This document shows positions 10,152 through 21,575 of a DNA stretch of 54,229 bases, piece after piece; within the stretch, counting starts at the first letter, position 1, and every line of letters begins with the position of its first letter. The DNA comes from Actinomortierella ambigua (Eukaryota > Mortierellomycota > Mortierellomycetes > Mortierellales > Mortierellaceae): NCBI GenBank assembly GCA_016098155.1, contig JAAAJB010000201.1:1-54229 (forward strand), read 5' to 3'. The notes under the pieces are model-generated. The model had not been told where the DNA came from. It worked only from the letters and a program-made list of their open reading frames with translations, and did not search any database. The translations under genes and the position numbers were made by a program.

Positions 10152-10724
10152 AACGCGCACAAAATGTGATCGATCCGGGCGGGGCGTTTTTCACAGGGGG
10201 TCCTTTTCAAGATCCTGCTGACAAGTTGTATAGAACGGAAATAAACACTGGAACATTACTCTTCTTTGATCTTTACTACTTGCTATAGGCTGTAGAATGA
10301 ACTCCACGGTCTTCAAATGGCTGCAGCAATGGGCTGAGATATTTGAAGTACCAGGTGTGTTTGTTGACGTGTCAAGTAGTGGGTGATCATAAAACGACTG
10401 GTTGGATCGACAATCTCTCTTGCACGTGTCAAGGCGCCATGGCAAACATCTATCCAGCATCGGATTGCATAGTTGTGAACACCGGTGACAAGCAGGAGGT
10501 CCTGCAGACAAGTGAGATGCGCGGCTAGAAGAGCGGGACACAAATGCGAACATCCACAATACACCACGCTTAAATTCTTCTACACGTCACCGAAAAATTA
10601 AAAAATTATGTCGACGCTGTTCGCAGCTGGGTTGATCGCACGCTGTGTGCCCCTCTCTCTCTCCAGTTATAGACTTCCAAAAGCTTCGACTGGTTCTCTC
10701 ACAACTCTCCCAACTCCCCTCACC
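10152..10724. other. MAGOH-CCT8 intergenic region
   Basis: No recognisable gene. Holds the MAGOH 3' end and the CCT8 promoter; a CT-rich stretch (CTCTCTCTCTCC, about 10652-10664) precedes the CCT8 start. Confidence 0.4.
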
Positions 10725-13169
10725 ATGGCTCTTCGTATTCCCCAGGGCATGCAGATGCTCAAGGACGGCTACAAGGTAACACCCATAGCCGCATCACCAG
10801 AACAACCCACCTCTCCTCGTCGGCCTACAAGCAGCTATGCCAGCACCTCCTCAAATAGCTCAGCACGTATAAAAAAACACGGAACGTCAGGCACCACACG
10901 AGACATGTCAAAGGAGGAGGGGGACCTGATCAGGCGAGAAACAGTGTCATCATGCCATGGCGACCTACACCCAATACATCTAGACGTAGACGAGGCTCTG
11001 CATCGACACACTCTTTCATCCTGTCCAGCACGGTCGACATCATCCCTTGTCCTTTTGGCATCGCTACTCCTGAAACACTTTCTGACTGACAGACCTGTGG
11101 AACCAAACTGATCGCGATGGACCAGCCTACTTACACACGCCCCTCTTCCATGCATCAACTACCCTCTGTGGTCCCATTTGCACCTGTAATAGCACCTTCA
11201 AGGTGTCGATGAGGCCGTCCTTCGCAACATTACCGCCGTTCACGACCTGTCAGAGATTACGCGTACCTCCTTCGGTCCCAACGGTATGCATTTTTTCCCT
11301 ACTCCTTTTTTTTGGTACCTGACAAAAAAAATATCACCCTGGAATTGTCCCTTTGCTTCCATCTGGTTCTTTGTCCCCCTTTCTCGTCGTTTGGGGAAGA
11401 CAACATATTGTTTCTTTTTTTTTTGTTTCTTTTGCACTGCAAGCATGAGGCGCTCACTCTTTTCATCGGGAATACCTTTGATCCAACTGAAATAGGTCGC
11501 AACAAGATCATCATCAACCACCTGGAGAAGCTGTTTGTCACCAACGATGCCGCCACCATTGTCCGCGAGCTCGAGGTGGTCCACCCTGCTGCCAAGCTCT
11601 TGGTTATGGCCAGTCAGCAGCAAGAGTCTGAGGTATGTGTGTTTTTTCTTTCTTTCTATTCTTGTTGATGGAGAGGCCCACTGTGGTTTTGTGCTCGCTA
11701 AACAGAATGTTTTCTGGTCGACGCTATCCATTCATTCTAACAACAAAAAAAATCATTTCACTCTACGGAATCACTATGATGGACAAATAACAAAAACATA
11801 GATGGGCGATGCCTCGAACCTGGTCAGCATTGTGACAGGAGCACTTTTGCAAAAGGCCGAGTACCTGCTGCGGATGGGACTTCACCCCAGCGAGATTGTG
11901 CAGGGCTACGAGGTGGCGTTGACCAAGGCGCTCGAGATCCTGGAGACGCTCGCGGTGGAGGAGCTGACGGTGGCACAGGTGCGCAGCCGCGAGGGTCTGT
12001 ACCCGGCCGTGCGGACGTCGATCGGGGCCAAGCAGTTTGGCAACGAGGAAACGCTGACGGATCTCGTGGTCGAGGCCGCGCTGGCAGTCATGCCCAAGGA
12101 CGAGGCCCACTTCAACGTCGACAACATCCGAGTTGTCAAGATCATGGGCAGCAGCCTGTACGAGAGCCGCGTCGTCCGCGGCATGGTCTTTGGCCGCTCG
12201 CCCGAGGGCGTCATCACCAACGCCTCCAAGGCCAAGGTCGCCGTCTTCACCTGCCCGCTGGACGTGGCCCAGACCGAGACCAAGGGCACCGTCCTGATCC
12301 ACAACGCCAACGAGATGCTGGATTTCACAAAGGGCGAGGAGAAGCATATGGAGACCATGCTCAAGACCCTGGCCGATGCCGGTGTCAAGGTCGTCGTCAC
12401 GGGTGCCGGTGTGGGTGAGCTGGCCCTGCACTACCTCAACCGGTTCGGCATCTTGGTCGTCAAGGTCATGTCCAAGTTTGATCTGCGTCGTCTGTGCCGC
12501 GTCACGGGTGCCACGGCCCTGGCCCGTGTCGGTGCCCCCATGGCCGAGGAGATGGGCTACTGCGATGTGGTCGAGTCGGTCGAGATTGGTGGTGACCGTG
12601 TGACTGTCTTCCGACAGGAGGCCGAGGGCGTGTCCAAGACAGCCACGATTGTGCTGCGAGGCGCGACGCAGAACCACCTGGACGATTTGGAGCGTGCCGT
12701 CGATGATGGTGTGAACGTGGTCAAGGTCCTGATCAAGGATCGTCGCCTGTGCGCTGGTGCAGGTGCTACAGAGATGGAGCTGTTGAAGCGTCTGTTGGCC
12801 CAGGGAGAGCGGACACCGGGACTGAACCAGCATGCCATCAAGAAGTTTGCAGAGGCTCTGGAGGTCATCCCGCGCACGCTGGCCGAGAATGCAGGTCTGG
12901 ATGCTACGGAGGTCCTGGGTAAGCTGTATGCTGCCCACCACCAGGACGACAGGGGTATCATGGGTGTTGATGTCGAGTCGGAGAAGCATGAGATTATCGA
13001 TGCAAAGGCTGCTGGCATCGTCGATACCCTCTCCGCCAAGATCAGTGCCATCCGCCTCGCCACCGAGACCGCGCTGACCATCCTCCGCGTCGACCAGATC
13101 ATCATGAGCAAGCCTGCCGGCGGCCCCAAGATGCCCAAGCAGAACCAGGGCCACTGGGATGAGGATTAA
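10725..13169 (+). CDS. CCT8: T-complex protein 1 subunit theta (CCT8)
   Basis: Exons 10725-10775, 11193-11283, 11496-11632 and 11802-13169 give 548 residues, the same as human CCT8. Subunit-specific segments are clear: MALRIPQGMQMLKDGYK at the start, FGPNGRNKIIINHLEKLFVTNDAATI, HFNVDNIRVVKI, KGTVLIHNANEM, DLRRLCRVTGATAL and the end LRVDQIIMSKPAGGPK. It is one of eight paralogues of the cytosolic TRiC/CCT ring, which folds actin, tubulin and WD40 proteins using ATP. The nucleotide-binding motif, GDGTN in human CCT8, reads GDASN here and keeps the metal-binding Asp. Exon 2 starts at the AG at 11191-11192, because the next AG downstream would break the frame. Confidence 0.95.
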
Positions 13170-13471
13170 ACAAAACATGGTCTAGTGCCTTTTCATTCAC
13201 ATTTGTAGATGCCTCCCACCCCCCCCCACTATCCTTTTCCATATTTTTTTTTACTTCCATACAATCGCTCTATCTTTTCTTTCTCTTTCTCTCTCTGTCT
13301 CAATCTCCCTCTTTATTACAGTATTATCTTCTTTCATTTTCATTTGCTTTAGTAAAATCCGTACCCAACCATCGGGAAAAACACGACGATGAGTGCAGTT
13401 TGTTTCATGGATGAAAAGAAAGAAAGAAACCAAAAGAAAAAGAAGCAGAAAAAAAGCAGGGTAGGGGGTAA
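13170..13471. other. Convergent 3' flanks of CCT8 and the Oca-like gene
   Basis: C-run at 13219-13228, T-run near 13243-13252 and pyrimidine-rich sequence; on the other strand the same stretch is purine-rich before the Oca-like stop. No gene seen. Confidence 0.4.
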
Positions 13472-15611
13472 CTACCAATCGGCACCTTCCAAGGAGAGGG
13501 CCTTGAGGGTCAATGATACATCGTAGTAGTACTCATCTGCCTCAGTATTCGATGAACCGCGCGCGTCATTGTCTCCAGCTCCACCGCCACGGTGGGTAGC
13601 CGTTGGGGCGTGAAGTGCAGTCGATGATGGCTCATTGGCATGTGTCGGCAAGGGCGACACGCGAGCCGGCAAGACATCAGATCCTGGCGCTCCAGAGGCC
13701 GCTGTTCCTTCGCCGAGCGTCGGGGACGAAACCGCCGCCACCAGGTTCTCCTTGTGGCCTGGTCGGTCATTGGCATGACTCACACCTCGCGTTGCAGCGG
13801 TGCCCTGTGATGCTGCTCCTGTGCCTCCTAATCCCATGGTGGGCGATGATGCCGTAGCGGGTGACATGGAGGAGGCAAGGGAGGACGGTGTCGCGGACGC
13901 CGAAACGATGGCGCCTGAAGTGAGGGGTATGGATGTTGGAGCTGCTGGTGTTGCTAATGTCGTTGGAGCCGTCGTTGCTGCTGCTGGCAGTCCATGAAGG
14001 AGCGATGGTCGGCGTGCCCTTGCTTCCATCATGGAGGCCATGGTTGGTGTTGATACAGTTGTTGGCCGCTGTGATCCAAGCTCGGTCCGGATGCTGCTCT
14101 TTGTCCGGGAGAGACGAGGATATAACGGGTCATTGGCTGTGGTACCAGACTGACTGGTCGAGGCAGAGGTGGGAGACGATTGCTGTTGCGAACCCGCTGA
14201 TCCAGTGTTTTGTGCTCCAGGTCCCGATGCTAATGCAGAGGTATCACGACCTTCCAAAGGCTTTGTGTCTTTAGCATCTCCTGCTTCTCTGCTGGCCGCT
14301 GCTATCGGGGGTGGGGTGGCCGAAGGTGAGATGGGTGACGTAGAAAGACTTGTTTCCGGAATCGGAGAAAAGCTTCGGAATGAAGATCCTGCTCCTCCAT
14401 CGGACAGGGACTGGAAGCCAAGAACCGACGACACCGACGATGACGAGTGGTGGTGCCTTGATGGCCGGCCGCTTCCTGGATGAGGTCCCGACGCGGCAAA
14501 TGCTACGTGCTGCTGCTGCTGATGATGATGATGATGGGAGTGGTGTTGGTTCTGCTGTTGGTGTTCCTGATGGTAGGGTGAGGAGGATGACTGACTTCCA
14601 TTATAGATTGCGCCTCGGACACCGACTGCGCCACCGTCGGCCGAGTATCGGGGATAGTTTATCGCCGCCAGTTGCTCAGGCGGTCGTTTGAATGTGATCT
14701 TGAGCGTCGGGTGCCGCTTAAAATTGATTTGTCCTTCCCACAACCATGGTGGGATCGGTCGCGATATCTCAATCTCGGAGCAAAACTTTTCTACAAAGAC
14801 GCTTTCTTCCGAGCTGATCACACCGCCGCGCAGATATCTAGCGGCAAGTGAGTGGGGTGGACAAGGGGGAGGGGAAGGGGGGAGGAGGGTGAGTTCTCAG
14901 AGCCTTTCGTTTTGTGCTAGACCGTTTTTTTTTGTTGTTGTCTCCATTTTCGTGAAACATATCCCTACCTCAAAAACTCGCCTAGTGCGGAGGAAATATT
15001 CCAAGTTTGTAGTTTGCGGATACAAGCAATAACAAGGCCCGTTACGCACGCGCCGTCGAGACAGTGGATGTAGATCGGCATGTTGTCAGGATTAATGATC
15101 ACCTTTGGGGTGTGGACCAGATCGACAAAAAGAAAGAAAGGAAGCATTAGTTCGTGATCCCATTACCGTCGATCTAAAGGATATGTTCCACGTCTTCATA
15201 GGTGCCTTTCTCCTGCTGTAACATGTGTGTTATACCTGGATCGCCTCGACGGTTCTGCTGTAAGTGAGAGGGACATTGTCCTTGACTTTGTCGACTGGTA
15301 GATGGATCCATCGAATCCCTTGCTCCTCGCAAAACTGAAGAAAGTCGTCGTCCATTGCATCGGGGATCAGCGAGAGTACGGTCCTGAGCTTTAGACTAAG
15401 TAAAGAGGGTCGGTCATAATGAAAGTCAATTAGTATGAGCAACTGCAAGTTAACAGTTTGAGGGTGTATGTGGTGCACTCTGCCATACATACCGCTTCAG
15501 AAAGCGCAAATTGCGCTGCTTGGGGTATGCGCCGCGGTAGACCTCAAGCTCCACAGTTCCGAATCGGAAGGGAGGGATGAGAGGAGGGGGAGACCAAGGG
15601 TTGCTTGACAT
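13472..15611 (-). CDS. Oca/Siw14-type atypical tyrosine phosphatase-like protein
   Basis: Exons (reverse strand) 15611-15493, 15395-15236, 15102-14969 and 14837-13472 give 592 residues. The N-terminal ~200 residues follow the Oca/Siw14 pattern: FGTVELEVYRGAYPKQRNLRFLKRL, LRTVLSLIPD, GIRWIHLPVDKVKDN and a loop reading IHCLDGACVTG. In active cysteine phosphatases this loop is HC-x5-R. Here the Cys is kept but the Arg position holds Val. Yeast Oca proteins act in inositol-pyrophosphate and nutrient signalling as a complex; a similar role is inference. From about residue 230 there are 360 residues of Ser/Thr/Ala/Pro-rich low complexity with a His/Gln tract (14505-14570), ending in a short conserved-looking tail (DEYYYDVSLTLKALSLEG). 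Another in-frame ATG lies upstream; I chose MSSNPWSP as it directly precedes the domain. Confidence 0.8.
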
Positions 15612-16012
15612 GGTGCATGAAGTGGAGAGGCGGTGTTGATGCAATGAGGTGAAGTGTGGGTGAAGTGAAGCGAGAGGTGAAAGAGGAGAGAGAGTCACAA
15701 AGCGAAATTCCGCTATTTCGTGGCTATCGGGCATGGGAGGGTGGAAAGGTGAACAAAGCCCAGATCCCTCACCAACGCGTCGTGGCAACACAGAAAAAAA
15801 GATTGGTCGCGACAGCCCATAGCACTACCCATCGTTGCGTGTGTTCAACCACCCCAAGAGTAGAGCTTTAGCAAGCATCCAAAGAGCGAACTTTAGTGTT
15901 TTGTGCACCCCACTCTTTTTTTCTTTATTTTATTTTTATTTGTGTTCTTCCTGTTCCTGTTCTTCTCGTTCTTCTTGTCCCTCTTCCACTTTGTCGTCCA
16001 CATGCCCAAAGT
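15612..16012. promoter_or_regulatory. Shared divergent promoter region, Oca-like (-) and Rab-like (+)
   Basis: About 400 bp between two start codons facing apart. Purine-rich GAGAGG sequence lies near the left gene and a long CT-rich tract (15905-15995) near the right one. No clear TATA box seen. Confidence 0.45.
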
Positions 16013-16977
16013 ATGCCAAGGAGACCCGAATTACGCTTTCTTGGCACCTTCATTGTCATTGGTAATGATGATGTATCGACATTGACACTTTTTAACATGG
16101 CAACTATTCAGAGACTAAGTGCGGGGGACCATTTTATCCATGTTTCCCAGGCGACACTGGCACTGGCAAAAGTAGCCTTTTTTCACGTTATACAGAAAAT
16201 AGCTTTTCAGCACAGCACAGGTACAGAGAAATGTCGTGGATTTCGAGCTGCAGAGCCCTTTGTTCGCTTGTGCTGCCTCTCTCTGACCCACTAAAGAGAT
16301 GAAAAAAAAAAGTTCAACTGTTGGGTTCAACCACAGGCTCAAGGTGGTGCGGATAGGATACCAAGAGTTCAAAGTGACCTTGATCGACATGGCCTCGCGC
16401 GAGATGTATCGAGTGATGGTCAAGTCACATTTCCGCAATGCCACCGGGGCCATGATAGTGTACGACACTTCCAACCGTCTGACCTTTGACAACGTGCCCG
16501 TTTGGTTGAATGAACTTGATTCCTTGAGCCGCCGTTCTAGCCTCGTCAAGATCCTCGTCGGAAACAAAACCGATCTCGCAGATCATCGTGCCGTGTCGAC
16601 CGAGGAAGGAAAGGTAACTCAATGTTACGCATACTGGAGAATTCCTCCCTGTTTGCTTTGGAAAGAGACCCCCCCCCCACCTCACCATCTAACCTTCCTT
16701 CCTTCTCCTCATTATCCTTCCGTAGTCTTTTGCAGAAAAACATAATCTGATGTTTGTCGAGACGTCGGCTCGCGAAAACTCCAATGTGAAGCAGGCCTTC
16801 AATCGACTGTTGATAGAATTACATAAAGCCGACGCGTCAAGTCCCGATAGCAGGGCTGCAAACAGGATCCAGCGCGACTTTGTCGAAGACCGCGCTGAAC
16901 CAAACATTCATCTTTTTTACGTGGTGGTTATTACTCTTTGGGCCTTGTTTTTTGGGTCTATTGTATCATCGTTTTAA
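16013..16977 (+). CDS. Divergent Rab-like small GTPase with C-terminal membrane anchor
   Basis: Exons 16013-16061, 16151-16220, 16313-16613 and 16726-16977 give 223 residues. G1 is GDTGTGKS and spans the first intron, G2 is STVGF, G4 is NKTD and G5 is ETSAR, all good Rab motifs. Two things are odd. G3, normally DTAGQE, reads DMASRE, so the Gly that contacts the gamma-phosphate and the catalytic Gln are both replaced. And the C-terminus has no Cys for prenylation; instead it ends in about 23 hydrophobic residues (HLFYVVVITLWALFFGSI), a likely tail anchor. The nearest family is Rab, but I cannot assign a subfamily. It may be a constitutively GTP-bound or non-hydrolysing membrane switch; that is inference. 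Confidence 0.8.
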
Positions 16978-17079
16978 TGGTGGCATGCAAAAAAAGAAAA
17001 TTGTAGGATGCTGGAATAATAATAAAGGAAAAGAAATGAAATGAAAAAAAAGTCTCCCACGCTTGTCGGTTTTTCTCTT

Positions 17080-19412
17080 TTACAGAAGGTCTGCAAATTC
17101 GTCCTCTTCGTCTTCGTCATCCTCACCATCATCGTCTGACATATCTGACTCGAGGTCTTCCTCATCCGAGCCGCTCTCGTCATCATCGTCGTCAAAAGCG
17201 TCTGCCTCGCCAACCAAATCGTCGTCCTCATCCTCATCCTCACCCATCTCATCATCATCCTCGTCCTCATCGTCCTCTTCGACATAGACAGTAGAGGCCT
17301 CGTTTGTGGTATCCTCCGCCTCGTACTGTTGCCGCATCTCAATCTGGCTCATCACCAGATCCAGACGGCCCTGCAGGTTCAGTAACCTCGAGTAGACCGA
17401 TACCCGCGAATCGAGTGTCTGGTAAAAGTTGGACAGCTTCTTGATCAGATCCGGCACCGTCATCAGGTATGCCGTGTGGATCAGCAGCACAGCCTTGATC
17501 CACTCCAGCAGTGCCTCGCCACGGTTGGGCTTTTGTTGAAACTTGTGGATGACCTGAGTCAGGAACGGGATCACATATGTCGTCGGCAGACGGCGCACCG
17601 TATTCCGGATCACCTCCACATTGTTGAATGTCAAACATGCCTCAAGCAGCTGCAAGTCGTTCGAGTGCAGGGCCTGGATCAACATTTGCTGCAGCGAGTT
17701 GGCCTTGGGTGTCGGGTACTTGTTCTTGCTGCTCTTGGCCTTGGACGAGGCCTTGCCTGCTCCTGTCGAATCCTCAACAGCAAGATCCTGCAGCTTCTCC
17801 TCCATCGTGCGACCCTCAAGCTCGGCTTGGTGATCCTTGGCGCCCTCGCCCTCCTCATCGTCACTGTCAGCATCCATGGCCATCGAGGGCGTTGCCAGGG
17901 CAAAGTCGGACGTGCCGACGACCGTGACACTGCTCTCGTCATATCCACGCTTTGTTGCCTGGACGTTCTGCAGGGCCTGTGCAGACTCGTCAATCAAAAA
18001 TCCTGTCACAGGTGCACGAACCAGCACCATTTCCTTCTCCTCCTTGAGAGACCCATCCTCCTTCTGGAACTCAATCTTCTCAAAGACCGGCTTGATCGTC
18101 GAGCCACGCGCCATGATCACTTGGCCATCCTGCTGTGTAAAGAGACCACCCAGGACAGGGATGACAGTGTTCTCGCCCTTGGACGACTTGATGCGGATAA
18201 CAAGATCGCTCGCCCGGGTCGTGAATCGCTTCTTCTTGCTTGATTTGCTGCCTGTCGATGAGGCGCCACCGCTGGGTGATTGTGCGTTCTGCCACAGGCC
18301 TGCCGTGCCCTCTTCTGAAATGGCCAGTACGGCATGGTTGGCGGAGATATCGACATGGGTCACTGTGTTATCCAGAGTCAGAGCTATTTGATTTTTGACA
18401 AGCAAGTATTGATCGGATCAAAGTTTAGTTAGTCTTCAGCAATCGTGAGTGTTTTTTTTCGTTTTCAAGGTATGGCAGCCAATAAAACTAGTGACGATCA
18501 TCCGTACCTGTAATGTTACCCTCCTGCTGGCTCTCGCGAGTTGCATCCCACAGGTTGATAAAGCGATCTTGCTCGGCTGTGGAGGCGACAAAGGCGTCGT
18601 CGGGTGAGAAGACAATGTTGGTGATGGCACTGGCATGACCGGTGAAGGTCTTGATAAGATCACGTGTGTCCAAGCTCCAAAGCTTCATTGAGTGTCCTGC
18701 TGTCAGAACCATGGTCTCCTGGTGGTTGAGCTGAATCTTCTTGACAGCCTTCTGATCCGCCTGAAACTTGCTGTAAAATATGGAACAAGATTGGCAATGG
18801 CAGAGTGTGTTAATAACAATCAATTGCAAAGTATATGGATGGACATTCAACCGACTCCCATGCTACATTACAAAGCGTAGCTGAACGCCAAAACAACAAA
18901 TACCTCATCTCAACACCCTGGGCAATGTCCCACTCGCAGACGAGTCCGTCCTCGCCAGCCGAAAAGCCCTTGGTGCCGCTCGAAGCGAACGAAAAGTCGT
19001 TGACTCGGCCAGTATGTGATCCCGAAAGCTGATGGACGACGCGGCCATGGGCCAACGAATAGATCGAGATGCTGCCATCGTTGTGTCCCAGAGCAAGGAC
19101 CTGGCTCTGGCTGCCTCCTGTGGCGGCCGACTTGCGCTTCTTCTTGGCCGCGCCATTGGCGCCTCCAGTCTCGACAATCGAGCCCCAACGGACGCAGGAC
19201 CACTTGCCATCACCCTCTTCCTCCTCGTAGTCGTTCTTCAATGTGCCCGTGGCAGTGTCAAAGACACGAAGGCGATGGCGATCGGCGCCAGGGGTGACAA
19301 TGACATAGCTGTTGCCACCGTCAGGAGAGAAGGACGAGTGGACGACCACAACGTTGGTAGGCTGGTCTGGGTTCTGCAGCGAACCAAAGCCAGTCTGTGC
19401 TTTCTTGACCAT
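17080..19412 (-). CDS. UTP5: U3 snoRNP protein UTP5 / WDR43
   Basis: Exons (reverse strand) 19412-18904, 18770-18508 and 18383-17080 give 691 residues. The N-terminal half is WD40-like (LALGHNDGSISIYSLAHGR, GFSAGEDGLVCEWDI, TGHASAITNIVFSPDD, FINLWD). The region around residues 480-610 is a Utp12 domain (LQQMLIQALHSNDLQLLEAC, NTVRRLPTTYVIPFLTQVI, WIKAVLLIHTAYLMTVPDL). The last ~80 residues are almost all Asp, Glu and Ser. Utp5 belongs to the t-Utp/UtpA subcomplex, which binds nascent pre-rRNA and starts SSU processome assembly in the nucleolus. The stop lies only about 100 bp from that of the Rab-like gene, so the two transcripts converge. Start chosen at MVKKAQTGF. Confidence 0.9.
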
Positions 19413-19682
19413 TGTTGTCGATGAATGAAATGAAGGACGTTTGTGGGTTTCTTTCGTTTTATGCGAGTCCGTCCTGTTGGATGCAAGAGGAGGGGGATGG
19501 TAGCCGTAGAAAATGAGCAATGAAAGCACAAGAGGGAGGAGAACGACGAAAGGCAACTCGAATGGCCTCACAACGCCTCTCCCCCTCCCCCTTCAAGAAA
19601 AAAAAACTAGCTTCAGCTTACAAACACAAGCCACATTCACAAGCTTTGGTGGCAAATGAAATTTTTTGAGGTGATCAAGCAC

Positions 19683-19770
19683 TGAGTGAGTGAGTGAGTG
19701 AGTGAGAGTGAGTGTGAGTGAGGGGGAGAGTGAGTGTGAGGGAAGGAGTTGGCGGGTGAGTGAGTGAGCC
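19683..19770. repeat. TGAG microsatellite
   Basis: Perfect GAGTGAGT run near 19683-19706, then degenerate GAGTGTGAGTGAGG variants to about 19770. The complementary strand is a CACT-rich tract. Confidence 0.85.
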
Positions 19771-20432
19771 TGAGAGTAAGGGTAAGAGAACATGAAGGGT
19801 AGCCAACGCAGCAATGGAACAGGTAGCCAGCAAAAACATGGAATGTAAGGCTCTTCTCGGGCCTTTGATACAACCAAATATAGTCCCATTGAAAGAGAGA
19901 CGCTGTTTGCTTGCTAACTGACTCGTGCCAAGGGCGAACATCCCTCTACAGCCGTCAGCTCATCCTCCTGAGCTCCATACAATCAATTGCGTGTATCGTC
20001 TTCTGTATCAAAACATGTAGCGACGTCGCTTGCCGAATGGAGGTTTAAGGGTTGTCGACTTGACATATGAGCGCCGCGTCTGTCGCCGCACTAACGACGG
20101 ATCATGGGATTTCTCATAGTAACCGTCCAAAAAAGCCATGGGTTATCGGTGACACCTGGAATCTACTCGCCAGTGCCGAGAGTCTAGATGCTATTTTAGG
20201 ACCCATGACTCTTTCAGGCGGTTACCAAGTCCATGATCCATCGGATTGACGCAGGTACTTGTGTGCCAAATCAACGATCCAAAAGCTTCTAGTGGCAAGT
20301 GGTGTCGTACAGGTTTCCTCAGACGTTTTCTCCAGATACAGTTCTGGGCGTGTAGGGGCCGCATGGCCCCGATTTTCTGACGTTTGGAATTTGGCTGTGG
20401 GTCGTATGTGTTGCGGCTGCTCAACAAAAATG

Positions 20433-20439
20433 TATAAAT
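20433..20439 (+). promoter_or_regulatory. Candidate TATA box
   Basis: TATAAAT followed after about 30 bp by a CT/CA-rich start-site-like stretch, then a donor site at 20527 (TTG|GTATGT) and a branch/acceptor pair before 20761. See the finding on a possible spliced transcript. Confidence 0.35.
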
Positions 20440-21575
20440 TCAAAACGCGAAAAAATTTTATCGTTCAAACAACACACTCTCTTTCCCACTTTTTCCCACA
20501 TCAACTTTTCTCATGTTGATCTATTGGTATGTTTCCTATTCTCATTCATTCATTCATCCACCATCCACTTCTTTACAAAGATGACTTTTTCGACCCATCA
20601 TTGTCGCAACTGAATTACCATTGTGTTGAACAACCAAAAAGTTTCAGCCTTGTCTGAGTTCTCCCTTTCCCACACCACTATGAATAAGGAGATGCATGCT
20701 CACGTTCGTTCACTGGAAACTAACTAGTAAACCATGTCGATTCTTGTATCTCTTTGACAGGCATCTTCAATGAACTTGAGGAGAACCAATGGATGATGAC
20801 ATCGAGGAGTAAGAGTAGTAGGGAGGAAGGGGAGCCCCTTGCCTCCTTACAAGTCTAAAAGGTACATATTTTTCATCTAGGTGTCTCAATGAGAACCAGA
20901 TATTAATGATTGCAATGCATGACGGGCGGTCGGAATGTGGTCTGTACAACCACTTTTTCAATGTCGAAATGTCATGCCTCTGAAATATCACCATTCGAAA
21001 TCCATATTCTTTGGAAATCCAGCAAGTGCGCTGGTCGGATCGCAGTGCAGTGCAGGGCAGTGCGCTAACCCAATAGTGTCATTGTCTTTTCTCACCTAGA
21101 CTTCTCCACCAGTACCACTCGTCTTTGACTTGTGAAGTGCAAGAGATGATTGTTTTTTTTTGTCCAGGTGAGTTTGGCCTCTCCGGCAATGCACACTTTC
21201 AAAAAAAGTTATTACTCTTCGAGTCAAAAGATGAATAATTATAGCATGTCAAGCTCAACAAGCTGAAACAGCTGGAGACCCCAGCTGCCATGTTGAGACC
21301 ATTCTAAACCTGATCCTACTCCTACCTTTAACGCTTCGTAGTTGGGAGGCTTTGCTATGCGCGTATGAAGCAATGGAAGACTAATCTCGATCCAATTACT
21401 CTTCTGCTTCTGTCTGAATAGGTATTTTCCCGTGTATTTGTAATGGTGTTTTTGTACAATAGTCAAAGTTAAAATAAAATGAGAACGTGTGTATCTACAT
21501 TATTGTCTACGCCTGCTTGAAAATTTTTATTGTTGCTCGCAATTGTCCCCATTTCACTGCATTCTCCATTGCAAC

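Larger units (their letters stand above)
19413..21575. other. 2.2-kb region with no recognisable protein gene
   Basis: Holds the UTP5 promoter side, a TGAG microsatellite (19683-19770), a candidate TATA box at 20433 and a possible spliced non-coding transcript from about 20465. Short open stretches (20067-20249 and 20767-20994, for example) show no known motif. A 6-9 bp CAGTGCAG-like direct repeat lies at 21046-21062. Confidence 0.4.

Noticed and set aside
11763..13178. 471-codon reverse-strand open frame over CCT8
   Set aside because: Antisense shadow of a GC-rich exon. Its composition (Leu, His, Gly, Asp rich) fits a mirror of CCT8 codons.
20780..20990. C/D-box snoRNA suggested by GATGATGA at about 20792 and CTGA at about 20977
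   Set aside because: The boxes are about 185 bp apart with no terminal stem or internal boxes, so the spacing does not fit a C/D snoRNA.
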